From contig CAJXVU010000010.1 in assembly GCA_913062555.1 (NCBI GenBank), positions 32,963 through 96,962 on the forward strand: a stretch of 64,000 nt of DNA, read 5' to 3'. Below the pieces are notes generated by a model. That model searched no databases. It saw nothing but the letters and a program-made list of their open reading frames with translations, and had not been told where the DNA came from. Shown here piece after piece: positions 16,605 to 25,793 of the stretch; the stretch's first letter is position 1, and every line of letters starts with the position of its first letter. Both the position numbers and the translations under genes were made by a program. This DNA comes from an uncultured Bacteroidota bacterium. GTDB taxonomy: Bacteria > Bacteroidota > Bacteroidia > Flavobacteriales > Flavobacteriaceae.

Positions 16605-16680
16605 GGGTGGAAGACCGGATTCGAACCGGCGACCCTTGGTACCACAAACCAATGCTCTAACCAACTGAGCTACAACCACC
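16605..16680 (-). tRNA. tRNA-His (GTG)
   Basis: The minus strand folds as a tRNA: acceptor GTGGTTG after an encoded G-1, D-arm with GCTCAGTTGGTTAGAGC, anticodon arm TTGGT-TTGTGGT-ACCAA (anticodon GTG) and T-arm GCCGG-TTCGAAT-CCGGT. The encoded G at position -1 facing C73 is the hallmark of histidine tRNA. CCA is not encoded. Acceptor positions 5-68 and 6-67 appear as U-U pairs. Confidence 0.95.
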
Positions 16681-16753
16681 GTGTAACATGCATTTTGTAA
16701 TGCGTGTGCAAATGTAAATTATTTCATATTTATGGCAAAGGTTTTTTTAATAA

Positions 16754-17470
16754 TTATTTCAAATTGTAAAAACTATCTACCGCAACATAACGTTCAACGG
16801 TAAATCCTTCGGCAAATTCCACACCTACTAATCGGCCTAAGTCTCTAGCCCGATACTTAATACTTTCTATAAAATTACTACTGGATATTGGAGTTTCAGG
16901 CGCTTCACTCTCAGAATCAAAGAATTGTGTTTTATAAGCCATCACAGCATCCATTTTTGTGTCAATAAATCCAGTTACATCCACTACAACATCAGGCTCC
17001 AAATTTTTCCACTGGATATAATGATAAACAAATTTTGGCCGCCATGAATCTTGATCCTCGCCATCAATTTCTGTTTTAATTTTCATTAATCCACTTAAAA
17101 AACAGGCATCACTAACCAGTTTACTACCTTTTCCATGATCAATATGTCGATCATCTACAGCATTGCAAAGCACAATATCCGGTTGATATTTCCGAATCAT
17201 TTTAATAATTTCCATTTGATGCGCTCTATCATTACTAAAGAACCCGTCGGCAAACTTCATATTAACACGTTCAGAAACTCCCAAAATTCGTGAAGCTTCC
17301 ATAGCTTCTGCATCTCTGGTCTCTGCAGTACCACGAGTGCCTAATTCTCCTCTGGTTAGGTCAATAACCCCTACTTTTTTACCATTGGCAATCTCTTTTG
17401 CAATCGTGGCTCCACAACCCAATTCTATATCGTCAGGATGTGCACCAATAGCGAGTATATCTAATTTCAT
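16754..17470 (-). CDS. bshB1: Bacillithiol biosynthesis deacetylase BshB1
   Basis: This zinc N-deacetylase removes the acetyl group from GlcNAc-malate, the second step of bacillithiol synthesis. The 238-residue product has the LmbE/PIG-L signature AHPDDIELGCG at 10-20 (His11, Asp13, Asp14) and the downstream ligand motif DDRHIDHGKG. Stretches such as DLTRGELGTRGT and FVYHYIQWKN are characteristic of the BshB1 branch. The size fits the family. It is transcribed on the same strand as rlmF with a 74-bp gap. Confidence 0.93.
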   Translation of the reverse strand: MKLDILAIGAHPDDIELGCGATIAKEIANGKKVGVIDLTRGELGTRGTAETRDAEAMEASRILGVSERVNMKFADGFFSNDRAHQMEIIKMIRKYQPDIVLCNAVDDRHIDHGKGSKLVSDACFLSGLMKIKTEIDGEDQDSWRPKFVYHYIQWKNLEPDVVVDVTGFIDTKMDAVMAYKTQFFDSESEAPETPISSSNFIESIKYRARDLGRLVGVEFAEGFTVERYVAVDSFYNLK

Positions 17471-17544
17471 GTGTTTATTTCTTATTTCTTTCTTAAAAGT
17501 CTAAATTATGAATTATTACTAACATAAATTTTCTAATAATATCA

Positions 17545-18441
17545 TTAAAATTTATCTCTCCATTGTTTTTGTTCATCTTCCGTTAAAAATGTCCAAGCTA
17601 TTATTCGAGATATTTTTTGTCCTTGATTCATGGGAATAGTTTTAATTGCCGTTGCTCCTAATTTATTTAAAGAGCTTAACATTGATTTTACATTTTCCTT
17701 TTTTGAAACCAGCGTGGTATACCAATAACATTGTGATTTAAACAATGAACTTTCGTATAAATAATTATGCAAAAAGGCCTTCTCACCACCAGTATACCAC
17801 AGCTCATTCGCCGTACCACTAAAATTTCTTGTGCCTTTATTCGTTGAATTTCCCAATCCTTTTAATTTTCTGGCAGTAACATCCTGAGCCTCATCTTTCG
17901 ATTTATAAAATGGGGGATTACACATACATGCTGATATGTGCTCACCAGCGTTTAAAATCCTATTTAATATCTGAGATGCATCAGGTTGATGTTTTAGCTC
18001 AATACTTTTATTAAAATTATTCTTATCCACTATTTGTTGTGCATATTCTAATGATGTTTTATCAATATCAGTGGCTATAAAACTCCAATCATATACGGCA
18101 TGTCCCAAAAGGGGATATATACAACTAGCGCCAGTACCAATATCTATAACGCTAACATTTTTATCTATTCCAGACAATTCTAATAAATCTGCCAAATAAT
18201 GAATATAATCAACTCGACCCGGAATTGGTGGACACAAATTTTCCTCTGGGAATTCCCAAAACTTAATATTATAATAGGTCTGTAACAAGGCTCTATTTAA
18301 AGTTTTTACCGCTTTAGGATTGGCAAAATCTACTGAAAGTGATTGGTGTTTATTTTCAAAAACAAAATCTTTTAACTCAGGATGAACCTTACATAAAGAT
18401 TCAAAATTATAGTCTGATTTATGTATGTTATTTTTATGCAA
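17545..18441 (-). CDS. rlmF: 23S rRNA (adenine(1618)-N6)-methyltransferase RlmF
   Basis: This SAM-dependent methyltransferase modifies A1618 of 23S rRNA (E. coli numbering). The 298-residue product has the family N-terminus (LCKVHPELKDFV), the conserved motif PPIPGRVDYIHYLADLL (71-87), the SAM-binding DIGTGASCIYP (100-110) and the catalytic NPPF (175-178) of N6-adenine methyltransferases. It is separated from the upstream trans-sulfuration gene by 14 bp, so they are likely co-transcribed. Confidence 0.93.
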   Translation of the reverse strand: MHKNNIHKSDYNFESLCKVHPELKDFVFENKHQSLSVDFANPKAVKTLNRALLQTYYNIKFWEFPEENLCPPIPGRVDYIHYLADLLELSGIDKNVSVIDIGTGASCIYPLLGHAVYDWSFIATDIDKTSLEYAQQIVDKNNFNKSIELKHQPDASQILNRILNAGEHISACMCNPPFYKSKDEAQDVTARKLKGLGNSTNKGTRNFSGTANELWYTGGEKAFLHNYLYESSLFKSQCYWYTTLVSKKENVKSMLSSLNKLGATAIKTIPMNQGQKISRIIAWTFLTEDEQKQWRDKF

Positions 18442-18455
18442 TTGTCTTTGAATTA

Positions 18456-19628
18456 TTAATTATCAATTAAAGTCGAAGCATTAATTTGAGAAATTGCCCG
18501 ATGTATATCATGCTTTAGATCTTTAGCACTTTCAATTCCAACTGAAAAACGTATCAATCTATTGCTTATTCCTTGAGCATCACGTTCTTCCTGACTCAAC
18601 AAGGCATGCGATGCAAGGTATGGCAATATCATTGTACTTTCTACACCTGCCAAACTCATCGAAGGTTTTATCAATTTTAAGGCTTTTAAAAATGCCGAGG
18701 CATCTATCCCTTCTTTCAATTCAAAGGATAGCATTGCTCCAAAACTTCGCATTTGTGTCTTTGCTAATTCATGATCCGGATGTGATTTTAACCCTGGATA
18801 ATACACCTTACTTACATAGGCATGTGTTTCTAGAAATTTTGCTATTTTTTTAGCATTCTTGTTTTGTGCTTTTACTCGAATTGCTAATGTTTTCATACTT
18901 CGTTCTAACATCCAAACCGTAAAATCACTAAGACTACCACCTGTATCTTTTGCTAAACTCCAAATTGTATCAATATGTGATTGACTTGCAGCTACTGCCC
19001 CAGCCGTAATATCACTATGTCCTCCAAAATATTTAGTAGCGCTATGCACGACTATATCTATCCCCAAATCGATTGGGTTTTGGACTATTGGTGTGGCAAA
19101 AGTACTGTCTATAACCGTTACTATTTTTTTGGATTTTGCCAATTTGGATACAGCCTTAATATCTACCAATTTTAATAATGGATTTGAAGGCGTTTCAATA
19201 TAAATGATTTTTGTCTGAGGCTTGATCGCCTTTTCGAAATCCAAAACAGACGTCCCTTCAATAAATGTATATCCAATTTTATATCTATCAAACTGTGATT
19301 CTATCAAATTTCGAGTCCCTCCATACAAATCGTTTTGTAATACAATATGATCACCAGCACCTAAAAAAGCTAATAAGGTTGTACTAATGGCTGCCATACC
19401 AGATCCAAAAATCAATGCTGCTTCAGAATGCTCTAAAGCGGCAATTTTTTTAGACAAATATTCTTGATTTGGAGTATTAAAATAGCGCGGATAGCGTTTT
19501 ACATCGACATCTTCAAATGCATAGGATGTTGATAAATACATAGGTGAAATAGCCCCTTTAAATTGGGTGTCTTTAATTTCTCCAACATGCGTACAAATGG
19601 TATTTACGCCTAGATTTTTCTTCGCCAT
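18456..19628 (-). CDS. Trans-sulfuration PLP-dependent enzyme (cystathionine gamma-synthase/beta-lyase type)
   Basis: The 390-residue fold-type I enzyme of sulphur amino acid metabolism has the PLP lysine in VHSATKYFGGHSD (Lys199), plus IYIETPSNP and VIDSTFATP around the cofactor. C-terminal residues SLAGVESTMILPYLASHA are diagnostic of the Cys/Met metabolism family. Whether it is a gamma-synthase, beta-lyase or gamma-lyase cannot be settled by eye. The upstream region is too short (51 bp) for a SAM riboswitch and I see none. Confidence 0.9.
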   Translation of the reverse strand: MAKKNLGVNTICTHVGEIKDTQFKGAISPMYLSTSYAFEDVDVKRYPRYFNTPNQEYLSKKIAALEHSEAALIFGSGMAAISTTLLAFLGAGDHIVLQNDLYGGTRNLIESQFDRYKIGYTFIEGTSVLDFEKAIKPQTKIIYIETPSNPLLKLVDIKAVSKLAKSKKIVTVIDSTFATPIVQNPIDLGIDIVVHSATKYFGGHSDITAGAVAASQSHIDTIWSLAKDTGGSLSDFTVWMLERSMKTLAIRVKAQNKNAKKIAKFLETHAYVSKVYYPGLKSHPDHELAKTQMRSFGAMLSFELKEGIDASAFLKALKLIKPSMSLAGVESTMILPYLASHALLSQEERDAQGISNRLIRFSVGIESAKDLKHDIHRAISQINASTLIDN

Positions 19629-19679
19629 TAGTAATTTGTTTAGGATGTTATAAAGTTAGAAAACTTTGTGGAAAACCAT

Positions 19680-21086
19680 CTAAACTTTAACCGTTTTCCA
19701 TTTTCCCTTTCGAAACCATATAATTCCAATAATTGCAATTAGAACCTCAGCTAAAGTTATGGCCCAAAAAACACCCTCTGGGCCTGCGTCAAAATAAATA
19801 GCTGTCAAGTAAGCAAATGGTAATTGTACCACCCAAAAGCAGACAAAATTTATATAGGTTGGTGTTTTAGTATCGCCCGAACCATTGAAAGATTGAATAA
19901 CAACCATCCCGTAAGCATAAAACACATAACCTGCTGCTATGATACGTAAACACTTACTTCCATAATCGACTACATTGGGCTCTGAACTAAAAAATAATAA
20001 TATTTGCTTAGCAAAAATCAAATAAAGAACAGATACAAAAGCCATAAAATAGGCATTGTACTTTCCTGTAAGCCAAACCGACTTTTCGGCACGTTCCGGA
20101 TGTTTGGCACCCAAATTTTGGCCAACCAAAGTTGCAGCGGCATTGCTCATTCCCCAAGAAGGCATGAGTGAAAAGAGCATCACTCGGATTGCAATGGTGT
20201 AACCTGCTAGGACATCGCTTCCAAATTCACTCATAATTCGCATTAGAAATACCCAACTTGAGGTTGCAATCAAAAATTGACCAATGCCTCCAATGGATAC
20301 TTTAATTAAATTCATTAGGATATTCATTCTAATAACAAGATCCTTAAATCCTATTTTTAGTTTACTCCAACCATAAAACAATACGAGGAGTTGGAACACC
20401 ACAGCTGTTCCACGACCTATTGTTGTTGCAATTGCAGCTCCCTCTACTCCCATCGCTGGAATGGGGCCAAATCCAAAAATAAACATGGGATCCAAAATAA
20501 GATTTAACCCATTTGAAAGGATTAATGTCCACATGGCAATAGAAGCATTTCCTGCACCTCTGAATACTGCATTGATTAAAAACAAGAGCATAATAGTGAC
20601 ATTTCCTCCTAACAATACTTGAGTATAACCATAGCCTTCAGCTATAAGCTCTGGTTCTCCTCCCATTAGTCCTAATATTTCTTTAGGGTATAAGATGCCT
20701 ATAATACTAATAATTACAGCAATAGCTACACCAAGAAATATGACTTGAACAGTAGCCTGACTAGCTCCTTTAATATCCTTTTCTCCAATTCGTCTTGCGA
20801 CTATTGCTGTGGCTGCCATACTCAACCCTATGGCAACAGCATAAACCAATGTAATGACAGATTCTGTCAATCCAATAGTAGCCACGGCATTGACACTAAC
20901 TTTAGATACATAAAAAATATCGACAATGGCAAAAATAGACTCCATTAGCATTTCCAAAATCATGGGAATTGCTAACATAAAAACAGCGCGACGAATACTA
21001 CCAGAAGTAAACTCCTGCTCTTTACCTGTAATAGCTATTTTAAAATATTTATATAATTTGGGTAATGAAGGTATGTTTGATAACAT
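19680..21086 (-). CDS. MATE family efflux transporter
   Basis: The 468-residue product has twelve predicted membrane helices in two related halves. It shows MATE features such as GSIRRAVFMLAIPMILEML at the start of TM1 and GLSMAATAIVARRIGEKD. The halves align around APATLVGQNLGA-like AAATLVGQNLGAKHPERA (near residues 315-332). It is a Na+- or H+-driven multidrug or metabolite exporter of unknown substrate in the inner membrane. It stands alone, 51 bp downstream of nothing on its strand and before the trans-sulfuration gene. Confidence 0.92.
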   Translation of the reverse strand: MLSNIPSLPKLYKYFKIAITGKEQEFTSGSIRRAVFMLAIPMILEMLMESIFAIVDIFYVSKVSVNAVATIGLTESVITLVYAVAIGLSMAATAIVARRIGEKDIKGASQATVQVIFLGVAIAVIISIIGILYPKEILGLMGGEPELIAEGYGYTQVLLGGNVTIMLLFLINAVFRGAGNASIAMWTLILSNGLNLILDPMFIFGFGPIPAMGVEGAAIATTIGRGTAVVFQLLVLFYGWSKLKIGFKDLVIRMNILMNLIKVSIGGIGQFLIATSSWVFLMRIMSEFGSDVLAGYTIAIRVMLFSLMPSWGMSNAAATLVGQNLGAKHPERAEKSVWLTGKYNAYFMAFVSVLYLIFAKQILLFFSSEPNVVDYGSKCLRIIAAGYVFYAYGMVVIQSFNGSGDTKTPTYINFVCFWVVQLPFAYLTAIYFDAGPEGVFWAITLAEVLIAIIGIIWFRKGKWKTVKV

Positions 21087-21304
21087 AATCTATGATGATT
21101 AAATATAAAAGATGACCAAATACAATTTGTGTTTAGTATGAAAGGGTCAAGAAGTGCTTGACAAGTACGGAAACTTTAGTTAATCAATCATAATGACAAA
21201 TATGACAAAAAAAAATGAGACCCACAATTGTTAACATTTTATAAGCCAAATGTTAGACATCATAATTGTACATTTGTTTTTTAAAATCATAATTTACTAT
21301 ACAT

Positions 21305-22690
21305 TTGAGGTCAAAACCTTCCATTTTAAAGACTTTCAAGCTGTTTTTCCTGTATTACGCCATCGCAATCGTAATTCTTATAGGAATATTGCTTGTTTTT
21401 GTACTCACCAATGATTTTGGAAGTCGCGGTACAATTAGTATTGTACTTGATATGTTATCGAGACTTATTAAGTACCCTCTAGCCTATGTTATTCTACTTA
21501 TTCCTTATCTGCTCTATCGTCTTATTAAGTCATTAATTAACGATTATAAGCGTAGGCAATTATATGGGTTTTGTAAAGGATTGTTCCTAAAAGTCATTCT
21601 GCCCATAATCATCATTTGGGGAGGTGTTTTGTCAATAAACTGGTATCGCCAGGCAGAAAATTATAATTATGATTGGGATTACAGTGTTGAAAATAAATCA
21701 GCAGCAATTCGAAATTTATATCTAAAAGACAAAAAACAGCGAGGGATTCATTTTTTTGGCAGGTCAAAAGACAGTATCTCTTTTGAGATTTTAAAAACAA
21801 ATAATATTGAATGGCTAACATTAGTCCCGTTCTTATCTCAGGAATATCATGACAAACCAGAACTTAATACAGGCTTTAGAAGTAATGATTCTACACCTAG
21901 ACATCAACGATGGCGACGATTAATAAATAAAGCCAACAGTTATGGTTTTAAGATTATGTTTAAGCCTCATATCTGGTTAAATAACAGATCTAATGGCATA
22001 TGGCGTTCTAATATAAAAATGAAGTCACAAGAAGATTGGAATGCGTGGTTTAATGAATACTCTGCATGTATTTTAGACTATGCCTCCTTAGCTGAAGAGT
22101 TAAACATCGCATTATTTTGTATTGGTACAGAATTACATACCCCAGCAATAGAACAACCCGAACAATGGCAAGACCTCATCAAGAAAATCCGAGGTGTGTA
22201 TTCCGGAAAGCTTACCTATGGTGCCAATTGGGATTCGGAGTTACAAGATATTCCGTTTTGGGATGCCTTAGATTATATTGGTGTACAAGCCTATTTTCCA
22301 ATCGCTACAGGTAATAATCCAACTCTTAGCGAACTTGAATTGGGTTGGCGAAAACATTTAAAAACATTGGAAACGCTACACAAAACCTATAAAAAACCAA
22401 TTTTGTTTACAGAGTTGGGTTATAAATCGACCATTGATGCCGGACTAAAACCTTGGGAATGGAATACGGTTGGCAACCGATTTTATAAAAGAATATCAAA
22501 ACGAACACAAGCACTTTGTTATGAAGCTTTTTTTAATACGGTATGGCAACAAGATTGGCTTGAAGGTGTACACTTATGGGAATGGCAATCCCGAAACCAT
22601 AATGGTGATGGTAATAATAATGCCTTTACAATACAACATAAACCGGCTTTAAATGTTGTCGCTAAAGGATTTGGGGAGGTTTTAAAATAG
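21305..22690 (+). CDS. Membrane-anchored GH113-like glycoside hydrolase
   Basis: The start is TTG at 21305: an in-frame stop lies at 21290-21292 and no ATG occurs before residue 50. The 461-residue product has three N-terminal TM segments (about 12-34, 58-75, 96-112) and a TIM-barrel catalytic domain (145-460). Candidate catalytic acids are Glu276 in CIGTELH (acid/base) and Glu370 in LFTELGY (nucleophile), as in GH113 beta-1,4-mannanases. The C-terminal WLEGVHLWEWQ supports the family. Substrate is inferred only. It is followed after 1 bp by the pseudouridine synthase gene. Confidence 0.82.
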   Translation: MRSKPSILKTFKLFFLYYAIAIVILIGILLVFVLTNDFGSRGTISIVLDMLSRLIKYPLAYVILLIPYLLYRLIKSLINDYKRRQLYGFCKGLFLKVILPIIIIWGGVLSINWYRQAENYNYDWDYSVENKSAAIRNLYLKDKKQRGIHFFGRSKDSISFEILKTNNIEWLTLVPFLSQEYHDKPELNTGFRSNDSTPRHQRWRRLINKANSYGFKIMFKPHIWLNNRSNGIWRSNIKMKSQEDWNAWFNEYSACILDYASLAEELNIALFCIGTELHTPAIEQPEQWQDLIKKIRGVYSGKLTYGANWDSELQDIPFWDALDYIGVQAYFPIATGNNPTLSELELGWRKHLKTLETLHKTYKKPILFTELGYKSTIDAGLKPWEWNTVGNRFYKRISKRTQALCYEAFFNTVWQQDWLEGVHLWEWQSRNHNGDGNNNAFTIQHKPALNVVAKGFGEVLK

Positions 22691-22691
22691 G

Positions 22692-23267
22692 ATGGAAATT
22701 AAAAAACATCAACATTTTATATTGCACAAACCATACGGCTATTTGTGCCAGTTTATTTATGAAGGTAAACGAAAAACTCGTAAAAAACTACTAGGAGAGC
22801 TCTATGATTTTCCCCAAGGCACTATGGCTATTGGTCGTTTAGACGAACCTTCGGAAGGATTACTGTTACTAACAACAGATGGGAAAGTAAGTGAATATAT
22901 CCGAAGCAGGAAAGTTGAAAAAGAATACTATGTTCAAGTTGATGGTATCATCACCAAGGCAGCCATTGAACAACTCGAACAAGGTGTTGAAATAGGTGTA
23001 GATGGTGGAAAATATCTCACCAAACCCTGTAAAGCAAAACTCGTGACTTCTGTTACTCATTTACCTTTAGCTAATCGACATGTCCGCGATGAACGCCATG
23101 GACCAAAAAGTTGGGCATCTATAACAGTTACCGAAGGGAAGTTTAGACAGGTTCGTAAAATGACTGCTGCAGTTGGATTTCCAACATTACGATTAGTGCG
23201 GATTAGGATTGGTAGCATTTACCTCAAGCATCAAATGGGGCATGTGGAGCCTGTTGATTCTTTTTAA
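22692..23267 (+). CDS. rluE: 23S rRNA pseudouridine synthase, RluE/RsuA family
   Basis: The 191-residue product lacks an S4 domain, as does RluE. It has the catalytic loop GRLDEPSEGLLLLTTDG with Asp51 as nucleophile; the usual Thr after the catalytic Pro is Ser. KLxKxYxV-like RKVEKEYYVQVDG and the C-terminal TEGKFRQVRKM are family motifs. RluE converts U2457 of 23S rRNA in E. coli; the site here is inferred. The ATG follows the stop of the hydrolase gene by one base, so the two are translationally linked although functionally unrelated. Confidence 0.9.
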   Translation: MEIKKHQHFILHKPYGYLCQFIYEGKRKTRKKLLGELYDFPQGTMAIGRLDEPSEGLLLLTTDGKVSEYIRSRKVEKEYYVQVDGIITKAAIEQLEQGVEIGVDGGKYLTKPCKAKLVTSVTHLPLANRHVRDERHGPKSWASITVTEGKFRQVRKMTAAVGFPTLRLVRIRIGSIYLKHQMGHVEPVDSF

Positions 23268-23290
23268 CTTTACATTTTAATGACAATTAA

Positions 23291-23322
23291 AAATGCGCCT
23301 TATAATTAAACAAGACGCATTT
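23291..23322. terminator. Terminator between convergent rluE-like and response-regulator genes
   Basis: AAATGCGCCTT (23291-23301) pairs with AAGACGCATTT (23312-23322) with one mismatch. The T run is on the minus-strand side, so it best serves the response regulator transcript. Confidence 0.5.
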
Positions 23323-23420
23323 GACTATAGTTCTCCCTAAGAACTAAATAATAGTTGAATGCAATGTTATAACAATATCACACAGGAATTTTACGGAAAA
23401 CCGTAATCGGAAGTTTTTTT

Positions 23421-24086
23421 TTAAATTAATCCCAAATCTTTTACAATAGCGACCAAATGGATAGCATTACTGGCCTTAAATTGCACGCGAAGTTTATTTA
23501 ATCGTTTTTCAATCGTACTTAAACTATTAGGCGAAAGACTCTTGCTTTTAAAATGAACGCTAATTTCATCATGAGAAAGTCCTCTAGAGAGCTGTTTTAC
23601 CAATTCTATATCGTAATCTTCAATTTCCAGATTAACTTTTGGACTTAAGGCATGTGCCACTTCTGGTGACAAATATAGCACATCGTTATAGGTTGAGAAT
23701 ACGGCTTGTGTCAGTTCTTTTAAGCCATATCTGCTCTTACATACATAGCCATTAATATTGTAATTATTAACTAAGGATCTTACCCGCTGTAGCCTATCTT
23801 CTACTGAGAATACAATAACTTTTAAATTGGGATGCTCTGCTTGTAATTCATGAATTAAGGCCTCTCCTCCTAAGTATTTTTGTGTTCGATAATCGGAAGT
23901 AAACGACAAATCTGTAATTAATAATTGGTAGGGCTCCTTATCCATAACGGCCTTCTTAACTTTTAAATACGCATCGTCGCAATATTGTACCTGATCAATT
24001 TCTGCGATACCCAGCTCACTAAGTGCTGCATATACACCTTTATTAATATCGTCCATATCTTCGGACACTAAAACTTTTGTGAACAT
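23421..24086 (-). CDS. Response regulator, NarL/LuxR-type
   Basis: The 221-residue product has an N-terminal receiver domain with acidic residues SEDMDD (8-13), phospho-acceptor Asp59 in LLITDLSF, and conserved Lys117 in YVCKSR. The C-terminal domain (about 155-221) has a GerE-type helix-turn-helix pattern (LVKQLSRGLSHDEISVHF, then TIEKRLNKLRVQF). It lies 2 bp after the sensor kinase gene and is its obvious partner. Divergence in the HTH from classical LuxR is notable but the layout is intact. DNA targets are unknown; the phased repeats at 26237-26266 are one candidate. Confidence 0.9.
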   Translation of the reverse strand: MFTKVLVSEDMDDINKGVYAALSELGIAEIDQVQYCDDAYLKVKKAVMDKEPYQLLITDLSFTSDYRTQKYLGGEALIHELQAEHPNLKVIVFSVEDRLQRVRSLVNNYNINGYVCKSRYGLKELTQAVFSTYNDVLYLSPEVAHALSPKVNLEIEDYDIELVKQLSRGLSHDEISVHFKSKSLSPNSLSTIEKRLNKLRVQFKASNAIHLVAIVKDLGLI

Positions 24087-24088
24087 AA

Positions 24089-25753
24089 TTAAACTTTAAT
24101 TTTAACTTTAAAACCTTTTTCTAACTCTGTTTCAAAATTAATAGTTCCATTAATAGAAAGAATACGGTTTTCCGCATTTTGTAATCCACTGAATTTCAAT
24201 GTATTAAGGCCGATTCCATTATCGGTGTAGCCAATTTCTACTTTATTTTTCGCTTTCAAAAAGCTTAAAACCACAAGAGAGGCCTCAGAGTGCTTTTTCA
24301 TATTGGTCATAAGTTCCTGAAGGACTCTATAAATTGTCATTTTTCTGATATCAGAGATGGCATCCCATTCTATTTTAGAGATATTTCGAGTAATTATATT
24401 CACAGTCGGGCTACTATAGCTCAATAATAAATCCCTCAAGAGCTCTTCAAATTTTTCCGATACTTCTATGCTGTTGTTTTCTCTTGAGATATCTCTGGTT
24501 TTATTATATATTCCTTCCAAAGTATCTACTATTGCCTCGTTAGCCTCTGCCCCACGTTCTAGTCTATTCATGACATGAAAAACATCATTTGCCACTTCAT
24601 CATGTACTTTTTTAGAAATTCGAGTTTCGGTATTATACACTTCCATTAAGGTGTTTTTTTTATACTTCGCCTTTAAATATAAATAGGTAAATAATCCTAG
24701 AATAATTATAAGCCCTATTCCAGCTTGAGCTTGCAGCCGTTTTGATTTTTCTTTTTCACGAGCCAATTCACTCTCAATAGTTCGGCCCTGTTCTTTTGTC
24801 AAATTATACTTTGCACTTGAAAATTTTTTGTCATTTGATAATCTCGCCTCAGTTAAGCTATCGTTCAATTTAATATATTCTTTGTTCAAAGGATTATCTT
24901 CTAACAGTAATAAATTGGCTATGGCTTCCATTTTATAAGGCTGTCTATATATACTAGTCGCCTCATACCCTAATCTTGCATAATACCTAGCTGTTTTAAA
25001 ATTGTCTCTATCCCTATAGTATTCTGTTAAATGCTTATAACTTATATAAAAAGATTGATAATCTTGTTCTTCCTTTCTAATTTCAAGTGCATTTAGCATG
25101 TTAGTCAATCCTTTTGGTTCTCCCAATTTTCCTTGAACCGATCCCAGATTATCTAAAGCTTTAGCTATCATCTTATTGGTATCAAATTTTAATCGATTGA
25201 TATAGACATATTCAAACTTTTCTCTGGCTAATTGAAACCGGCCCTGATCTCTATAAATAGTAGCCTTATTATTATATAAGGTCATACTGTCACTAATTTC
25301 TTGTGCAATTATTAAGGCTGTATCATAAATTTCAATAGCCTTATCGTAATCATTCAAAGATCTATAAATACGTCCTAAACTATTATATAACCCAATTTTG
25401 TCAGCAATTATACTGCTATCATCGAGTTCCAAATGGTCTATTAAATTCAAAGCCTCGACCACTGAAGCTTCACTATCATATGGGAGAGCCAATTTGTATT
25501 GACCTATAATAATCATTCTTAAATCATAAATTGCCGCAATCGTATCCTTTCGATATAAACTATTCTCTTTATGATTATTAAAAAACAAATACCCTGAAAC
25601 TAAGTCATCATTATTTTTTGGTTCTGTAATCAAATCGTAATAATACCATGTACTATCAATTGCTTGTTGTGCATTAACAGAGTTTACAAAACATCCAGTT
25701 TGGCATAAATAATAGAAATAAAAAAAGAGGAATGATTTTTTTAAGGATTTCAT
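24089..25753 (-). CDS. TPR-containing sensor histidine kinase
   Basis: The 554-residue product has an N-terminal signal/TM segment and an extracytoplasmic TPR-like region (about 90-290, with GRIYRSLNDYDKAIEIYDTA). A coiled coil leads to a TM segment (345-362). The dimerisation helix has the phosphorylatable His384 in KKVHDEVANDVFHVMNRLE, and the HATPase domain has the N box ELMTNMKKHSE (480-490) and DNGIG (511-515). The G2 box is short, as usual in the HisKA_3-type kinases that partner NarL regulators. It is preceded after 40 bp by a small polyproline lipoprotein gene on the same strand. Confidence 0.92.
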   Translation of the reverse strand: MKSLKKSFLFFYFYYLCQTGCFVNSVNAQQAIDSTWYYYDLITEPKNNDDLVSGYLFFNNHKENSLYRKDTIAAIYDLRMIIIGQYKLALPYDSEASVVEALNLIDHLELDDSSIIADKIGLYNSLGRIYRSLNDYDKAIEIYDTALIIAQEISDSMTLYNNKATIYRDQGRFQLAREKFEYVYINRLKFDTNKMIAKALDNLGSVQGKLGEPKGLTNMLNALEIRKEEQDYQSFYISYKHLTEYYRDRDNFKTARYYARLGYEATSIYRQPYKMEAIANLLLLEDNPLNKEYIKLNDSLTEARLSNDKKFSSAKYNLTKEQGRTIESELAREKEKSKRLQAQAGIGLIIILGLFTYLYLKAKYKKNTLMEVYNTETRISKKVHDEVANDVFHVMNRLERGAEANEAIVDTLEGIYNKTRDISRENNSIEVSEKFEELLRDLLLSYSSPTVNIITRNISKIEWDAISDIRKMTIYRVLQELMTNMKKHSEASLVVLSFLKAKNKVEIGYTDNGIGLNTLKFSGLQNAENRILSINGTINFETELEKGFKVKIKV

Positions 25754-25793
25754 TCCTCTAAAATAAAAACTAATTTTTAGTTAGCCATAGCTT

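Noticed and set aside
19578..19680. A SAM-responsive riboswitch before the trans-sulfuration gene
   Set aside because: The gap to the upstream gene is about 50 bp, too short for the known SAM aptamers, and no matching conserved core is seen.
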